Shown: one piece after another, positions 31,935 to 35,525 of the stretch
How positions within the stretch are numbered: the first letter of the stretch is position 1
Layout of the letters: each line of letters opens with the position of its first letter
Assembly (NCBI GenBank): GCA_004552725.1
Contig: SFNM01000009.1
Span: forward strand, 1 to 35,525
From: Bacteroidales bacterium
GTDB lineage: Bacteria > Bacteroidota > Bacteroidia > Bacteroidales > Muribaculaceae
Direction of reading: 5' to 3'
Length of the DNA: 35,525 nucleotides
The notes under the pieces: model-generated
Seen by the model: the letters and a program-made list of their open reading frames with translations, nothing else
Told to the model about the DNA's origin: nothing
Databases searched by the model: none
Position numbers and translations under genes: made by a program

Positions 31935-32085
31935 ATTTCGCGGCTTAAGGTGCTTTTTTAGGTTTTTACCGGCGATTTGCCCCGAGAAAATGGTAAAAAC
32001 GCTGAAAGCGTGTCGCATTTTTTTGAGATGAGCAATTTCTCATAAATATATACAGGATTTTCAACAGCCAAAATTTTTAAAGGCA
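31935..32085 (+). promoter_or_regulatory. Structured 5' leader with possible leader peptide
   Basis: GTTTTTACC (31962-31970) pairs with GGTAAAAAC (31992-32000) over a 21-base loop; a small CGCT-GAA-AGCG hairpin (32000-32010), a T7 run at 32018-32024 and a 5-bp TGAGA/TCTCA stem (32024-32042) follow. A 13-codon ORF (ATG at 31990, TGA at 32029-32031; MVKTLKACRIFLR) overlaps the right arm of the first stem. This suggests attenuation or another cis-acting RNA control, but no known riboswitch class is recognised. Confidence 0.4.
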
Positions 32086-33732
32086 ATGGATTGGATTACA
32101 AATCTTCTACTCCCGGGCAATACATCGATAGCGGCCACATTGGTGCTGTATTCGTTTGTGATTGCTTTGGGTATTTATTTAGGTAAACTCCGATTTGGCG
32201 GAGTGTCGCTCGGGGTGACATTCGTGCTGTTTGTAGGCATCGTGATGGGCCATTTCGGATATGTAGTAGATAGCAACACGCTGAAATTCGTGCGCGAGTT
32301 CGGCTTGATTATCTTCATTTTTGCTATCGGTTTGCAAGTAGGCCCCGGTTTCTTTTCATCGTTCAAGCAAGGAGGTGTGCGGCTGAATGTGCTGGCCGCA
32401 TCGGCCGTAGCGCTCAATGTGTTGATTGTGGTTTGTTTGCATTATTTCAGCAATGTGCAGGATATCAACGCATTGGTAGGTGTGATGAGCGGTGCCGTGA
32501 CCAACACTCCCGGGCTGGCAGCTGCTCAGCAAGGTGTATCGCCTGAGGCAGCGAACATCATGGCCCAAGGCTATGCGGCCGCATATCCGCTGGGTGTGAT
32601 TGGCATCATTGCCTCGATGTTTATCATCAAAGCGATTTTCCGCATCAAAACCGAGAAGGAAATCAAAGACATCGAACAGGAACAAGAAAATTCGCAACTC
32701 AAACCATACTTTCTGTCAATTCGCGTAACCAATGAATTGGTGGGAGGCCGCACCATTGTGGCAATCCACGATGTAATCCAATGCAACTTTGTGGTATCGC
32801 GTTTGATGGGAGCCGATGGCAAAGTGACCATTCCCACCTCGAAAACGGTGGTGCATGTGGGCGACTTGCTTAAGATTGTGTGCTCGGCTCAGGATGCCGA
32901 CCGCTTCCACGCCGTGTTAGGTCCCGATGAGGATGTGGATTGGGAATCTACTCCTACGCCGGTGTTCTCGCGCCGCATTTTGGTGACACGCGGCAACTTC
33001 AATGGTGTGACCCTCGGCTCGTTGCGGCTCCACAATGGTTATCAACTCAATGCCACTCGCGTGAACCGCGCCGGCGTGGACCTGCTGGCCTCGCCCTCGC
33101 TTCGCTTGCAAATCGGCGACCGTATCACCGTGGTTGGCAACCTCGAAGACATCGACCGCTTGGCCGACCGCTTGGGCAACTCGATGAAGCGCCTCAATCA
33201 GCCCAATTTGATTACCATCTTCGTGGGTATCATATTTGGTATTATCCTTGGCTCGCTCGACTTAGGCTACGGCATGAAACTCGGTTTGGCCGGCGGCCCG
33301 CTGGTAGTGGCTATCCTTTTGAGCCGCTTCGGCTATAAGTTCCACCTTATCACTTACACTTCTTCGTCGGCCTCGCTACTGCTTCGCGAACTGGGCATCT
33401 GTATGTTCTTGGCCTCGGTGGGCATCTCAGCCGGCGACGGCTTTGCCGATGCCGTGTTCAACACCACCGGTATGTGGTGGGTGATTTGGGGCTTCGTAAT
33501 CACCGTGGTACCGCTGCTGATAATCGGCTGCATTGCTCGTGGCCATGACCGCACTAACTTCCTCTCTATCATGGGCTTAATGAGCGGTTCGTACACCGAC
33601 CCACCAGCCTTGGCCTACGCCAACAATTCCACCGGCAACGATGCTCCGGCCGTGTCCTACGCCACCGTCTACCCGCTCACCATGTTCTTGCGCGTGGTAG
33701 CCGCTCAAATCCTCATCTTGGCATTTGCATAA
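32086..33732 (+). CDS. AspT/YidE-type putative transporter with two TrkA-C domains
   Basis: Inner-membrane protein of the aspartate:alanine exchanger family. 548 residues: an N-terminal membrane block (about 10-190) ending in a re-entrant-loop-like motif (GAVTNTPGLAAAQQGVS), two cytoplasmic TrkA-C (RCK_C) domains (about 206-290 and 300-370, e.g. LRLQIGDRITVVGN), and a second membrane block (380-548) repeating the motif as GSYTDPPALAYAN. Such duplicated architecture is typical. Substrate is unknown; the convergent alanine dehydrogenase gene makes an amino-acid or dicarboxylate exchanger plausible. Long structured leader upstream. Confidence 0.88.
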   Translation: MDWITNLLLPGNTSIAATLVLYSFVIALGIYLGKLRFGGVSLGVTFVLFVGIVMGHFGYVVDSNTLKFVREFGLIIFIFAIGLQVGPGFFSSFKQGGVRLNVLAASAVALNVLIVVCLHYFSNVQDINALVGVMSGAVTNTPGLAAAQQGVSPEAANIMAQGYAAAYPLGVIGIIASMFIIKAIFRIKTEKEIKDIEQEQENSQLKPYFLSIRVTNELVGGRTIVAIHDVIQCNFVVSRLMGADGKVTIPTSKTVVHVGDLLKIVCSAQDADRFHAVLGPDEDVDWESTPTPVFSRRILVTRGNFNGVTLGSLRLHNGYQLNATRVNRAGVDLLASPSLRLQIGDRITVVGNLEDIDRLADRLGNSMKRLNQPNLITIFVGIIFGIILGSLDLGYGMKLGLAGGPLVVAILLSRFGYKFHLITYTSSSASLLLRELGICMFLASVGISAGDGFADAVFNTTGMWWVIWGFVITVVPLLIIGCIARGHDRTNFLSIMGLMSGSYTDPPALAYANNSTGNDAPAVSYATVYPLTMFLRVVAAQILILAFA

Positions 33733-33750
33733 TCACTTTCACAAGATATA

Positions 33751-33785
33751 TAAAGCCCGCCGGACAATGCGTTCGGCGGGCTTTA
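33751..33785. terminator. Bidirectional terminator between the transporter and ald
   Basis: Perfect 12-bp stem TAAAGCCCGCCG / CGGCGGGCTTTA (33751-33762, 33774-33785) with an 11-base loop. A/T ends on both sides allow it to stop both convergent genes. Confidence 0.85.
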
Positions 33786-33806
33786 GTTATGATGGACTGT
33801 TGTTGA

Positions 33807-34913
33807 TCAGAGTTTTAACTCTTCGTAAGGCAGACCGAATGCTTCGGCCACACCGCGGAAGTGGATTTTGCCGTCGACGATGTTCACACCCGGCACCAAG
33901 CCCGGATCTTCGCGGCAAGCCTGTTGCCAGCCCTTATCGGCCAAGCGCAGAGCGTAGGGGAGAGTAGCGTTGGTCAGTGCCAAAGTGGAGGTAAAGGGCA
34001 CGGCCCCGGGAATATTGGCCACAGCGTAGTGAACCACGCCGTCAACGGTGTAAACCGGTTCGGAGTGAGTGGTAGCATGTGAAGTCTCGAAGCAACCGCC
34101 TTGGTCGATTGCCACGTCGACCATCACTGTGCCGGGACGCATCATCGGCACCATATCGGCCGTGATGAGTTTCGGAGTTTTTGCACCGGGCACGAGCACC
34201 GAGCCGATAACCAAGTCGACGGTGGGCAGTTCCTGCTCGATGTTGTGGCGCGAGGAGTACAAAGTCTTCACGTTGCGCGGCATCACTTCGGCCAGATGGC
34301 GCAAAGTGGGGAGTGAGATGTCGGTGATGGTGACATCGGCGCCGAGTCCGGCGGCCATCAACGCTGCGTTGCGACCTACAACACCGCCGCCCAAGATGAG
34401 CACTTTGGCGGGCTTCACACCGGGTACGCCGCCCAGGAGAATACCTTTGCCGCCTTGGGGCTTTTCGAGGAAACGAGCACCTTCTTGCACCGACATACGA
34501 CCTGCAACTTCGCTCATGGGAACGAGCAGAGGCAGAGCACCGACACGGTCGCGCACGGTTTCGTAAGCGATACAAGTGGCACCCGAGGCCAGCATCGCGT
34601 CGGTGAGTTCGCGGTCGGAAGCGAAGTGGAAGTAAGTGAACAGCAGTTGCCCTTTCTTCACCAGTTTATATTCCGGCTCGATGGGTTCTTTCACCTTGAT
34701 AATCATCTCAGCGATTTGGTACACTTCTTCGATGGTAGGGAGGATAGTGGCACCGGCAGCAGTGTATTCTTCGTCGGGAAAACCACTTCCGCAGCCGGCA
34801 GTGTGCTGAACGTAAACAACGTGTCCGTGGGCTACTAATTCTTTGACACCGGCGGGGGTTACAGCCACGCGGTTCTCGTTGTTCTTAATCTCTTTTGGAA
34901 CGCCAATAATCAT
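33807..34913 (-). CDS. ald: Alanine dehydrogenase
   Basis: NAD-dependent interconversion of L-alanine with pyruvate and ammonia in the cytoplasm. 368 residues from the ATG at 34913 (MIIGVPKEIKNNENRVAVTPAG); the frame continues 22 codons upstream but those are AT-rich leader. Family marks: EIKNNENRVAVTPAG, TYFHFASDRELT with the catalytic His, LGGGVVGRNAALMAAGLGADV as NAD site, and DVAIDQGGCFETSHATTHS. A one-mismatch -7 box (AATCTTTG, 34984-34977 minus) precedes it. Confidence 0.95.
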   Translation of the reverse strand: MIIGVPKEIKNNENRVAVTPAGVKELVAHGHVVYVQHTAGCGSGFPDEEYTAAGATILPTIEEVYQIAEMIIKVKEPIEPEYKLVKKGQLLFTYFHFASDRELTDAMLASGATCIAYETVRDRVGALPLLVPMSEVAGRMSVQEGARFLEKPQGGKGILLGGVPGVKPAKVLILGGGVVGRNAALMAAGLGADVTITDISLPTLRHLAEVMPRNVKTLYSSRHNIEQELPTVDLVIGSVLVPGAKTPKLITADMVPMMRPGTVMVDVAIDQGGCFETSHATTHSEPVYTVDGVVHYAVANIPGAVPFTSTLALTNATLPYALRLADKGWQQACREDPGLVPGVNIVDGKIHFRGVAEAFGLPYEELKL

Positions 34914-35196
34914 AAGGCTTTCAATTTTAATGGATTTATTAGTTTTAAGGTTGTTTAGAACTGCATTTTTGCAGAGCAAAGATTCAGCGCCCCAAAATTA
35001 GAAATTTTTTCGCAAAATACAAAAAAATCGCAAAAAAAATCGCAAAAAAGTTCCATTTGCCTTTAGGCAAGCGCTCAACCAACCACTCTATATTAGTGAT
35101 GGTTCGTAGGATGTGTTTGTAGAAAGTGAGGCAGTCGCCTTTTTTCAAATTAGTAGTAAAGAAGTGCGTTGATGAAATGGTGCTCACATTGCTATA
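34914..35196. other. AT-rich intergenic tract with A-rich short repeats and a small hairpin
   Basis: Between ald and the right-edge membrane gene, low-GC sequence contains three copies of TCGCAAAA in A-runs (35010-35046) and a TTGCC/GGCAA hairpin (35057-35061, 35066-35070) that, read on the minus strand, is followed by a T-rich tract and could end the membrane gene's transcript. A 67-codon frame starting with GTG (34984-35187, -) lies 9 bases after that gene's stop; it ends in a hydrophobic stretch (FFAIFFAIFLYF) encoded by the A-runs and I do not count it as a gene. Confidence 0.4.
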
Positions 35197-35525
35197 TCAG
35201 CGGCGGAATTTGCGCCAAAGGAGGCGGCCTTTGACATGGAAGCGCTTGTCGAGCGCAATATCAGCCTTTACCCGCATGACCGTAATTATATTGAAAAGAA
35301 GTAAGTCAAAAGAAATTAAAAGATAACAACGATCATACCCGACTAGAAACGATAATACAAAATTTATTGCCGTAAAGCATAAACTCGCTATGGTCAAAGG
35401 CCTCCGTACTTTAGCAATGGCTTGACCGATAATTACTCGAAATATTGGAATATCAAGAATCAAAATCACAATTGGCAATATCAGGAATAACGGCAAGAAA
35501 ATAGCACCACTTTTTGAAAGACGCC
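35197..35525 (-). CDS. Integral membrane protein of unknown function (5' end cut by window)
   Basis: The frame is open from the window edge; at least 109 residues are visible. Three hydrophobic segments are seen: near the visible start (FLPLFLILPIVILILDIP), in the middle (TIASLCFTAINFVLSFLVG) and just after it (CYLLISFDLLLFNIITVM). A basic cytoplasmic tail (HVKGRLLWRKFRR) ends the protein. No family recognised. Base composition is lower in GC than the rest of the window. An in-frame TTG at 35496 exists but the hydrophobic segment extends past it, so the true start is outside. Confidence 0.55.
   Translation of the reverse strand, partial: RLSKSGAIFLPLFLILPIVILILDIPIFRVIIGQAIAKVRRPLTIASLCFTAINFVLSFLVGYDRCYLLISFDLLLFNIITVMRVKADIALDKRFHVKGRLLWRKFRR

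Noticed and set aside
1..35525. tRNA genes, CRISPR arrays, IS elements or att-site repeats around the capsid cassette
   Set aside because: Reading the intergenic gaps showed no cloverleaf, no regularly spaced repeats, no transposase or integrase motifs and no matching direct repeats flanking 19533-22972.

Overview
The window looks like chromosomal DNA from a Bacteroidales bacterium, probably a Muribaculaceae-like gut lineage (family level is inference). Supporting signs are the Bacteroidota-type promoter boxes (TTTG/TTGG, about 19-20 bases, then TAnnTTTG) before many genes, the fumarate reductase and two-subunit 2-oxoacid:ferredoxin oxidoreductase of anaerobic gut Bacteroidales, the DUF177-rpmF-fabH cluster, and a lipid A/LPS gene set with a CBS-less KpsF-type isomerase. 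Base composition is moderately GC-rich and even across the window. I see no tRNA, rRNA, CRISPR array, IS element or integrase.

Layout. 1-2738: end of the fumarate reductase operon (flavoprotein, cut by the window edge, and iron-sulfur subunit). 2935-4053: a secreted SGNH/GxDLY esterase. 4178-7048: korA-korB. 7151-8485 (-): an AAA ATPase with a nuclease-like C-terminus and a perfect palindrome at its promoter. 8606-9850 (-): U32 peptidase. 9962-13767 (-): an envelope operon of acyltransferase, sigma-54 activator, LptE-like lipoprotein, TPR-like protein and SecG. 13914-14114: remnant of a trypsin-like protease. 14191-16131 (-): DUF177, L32 and FabH. 16354-17364 (-): GAPDH. 17523-19379 (-): UDP-galactopyranose mutase, FtsB/DivIC and a small membrane protein, overlapping head to tail.

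19595-22929 (+) is the most unusual part: a compact cassette with its own promoter and terminator encoding a 59-residue acidic protein, a protein resembling an HK97-fold major capsid protein, a small connector-like protein and a portal-like protein. No terminase, prohead protease, tail, lysis or integration gene is present, and housekeeping genes abut both sides. It is either a stripped prophage relic kept intact or a domesticated capsid/portal system.

23002-29091 (+) is a tightly packed run: arabinose-5-phosphate isomerase, a PfkB-fold protein lacking its catalytic Asp, lumazine synthase, a lipoprotein, an eIF1/SUI1-like factor, a nitroreductase-like protein, RNase Z, TadA and LpxB. 29241-31754 (-) holds two glycosyltransferases and a WaaP-like kinase, probably for LPS core. 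32086-33732 (+) is an AspT/YidE-type transporter with a structured leader, convergent with alanine dehydrogenase (33807-34913, -). The right edge holds a partial membrane protein gene.

All names rest on motif and sequence-pattern recognition from the translated sequence; no database search was run.
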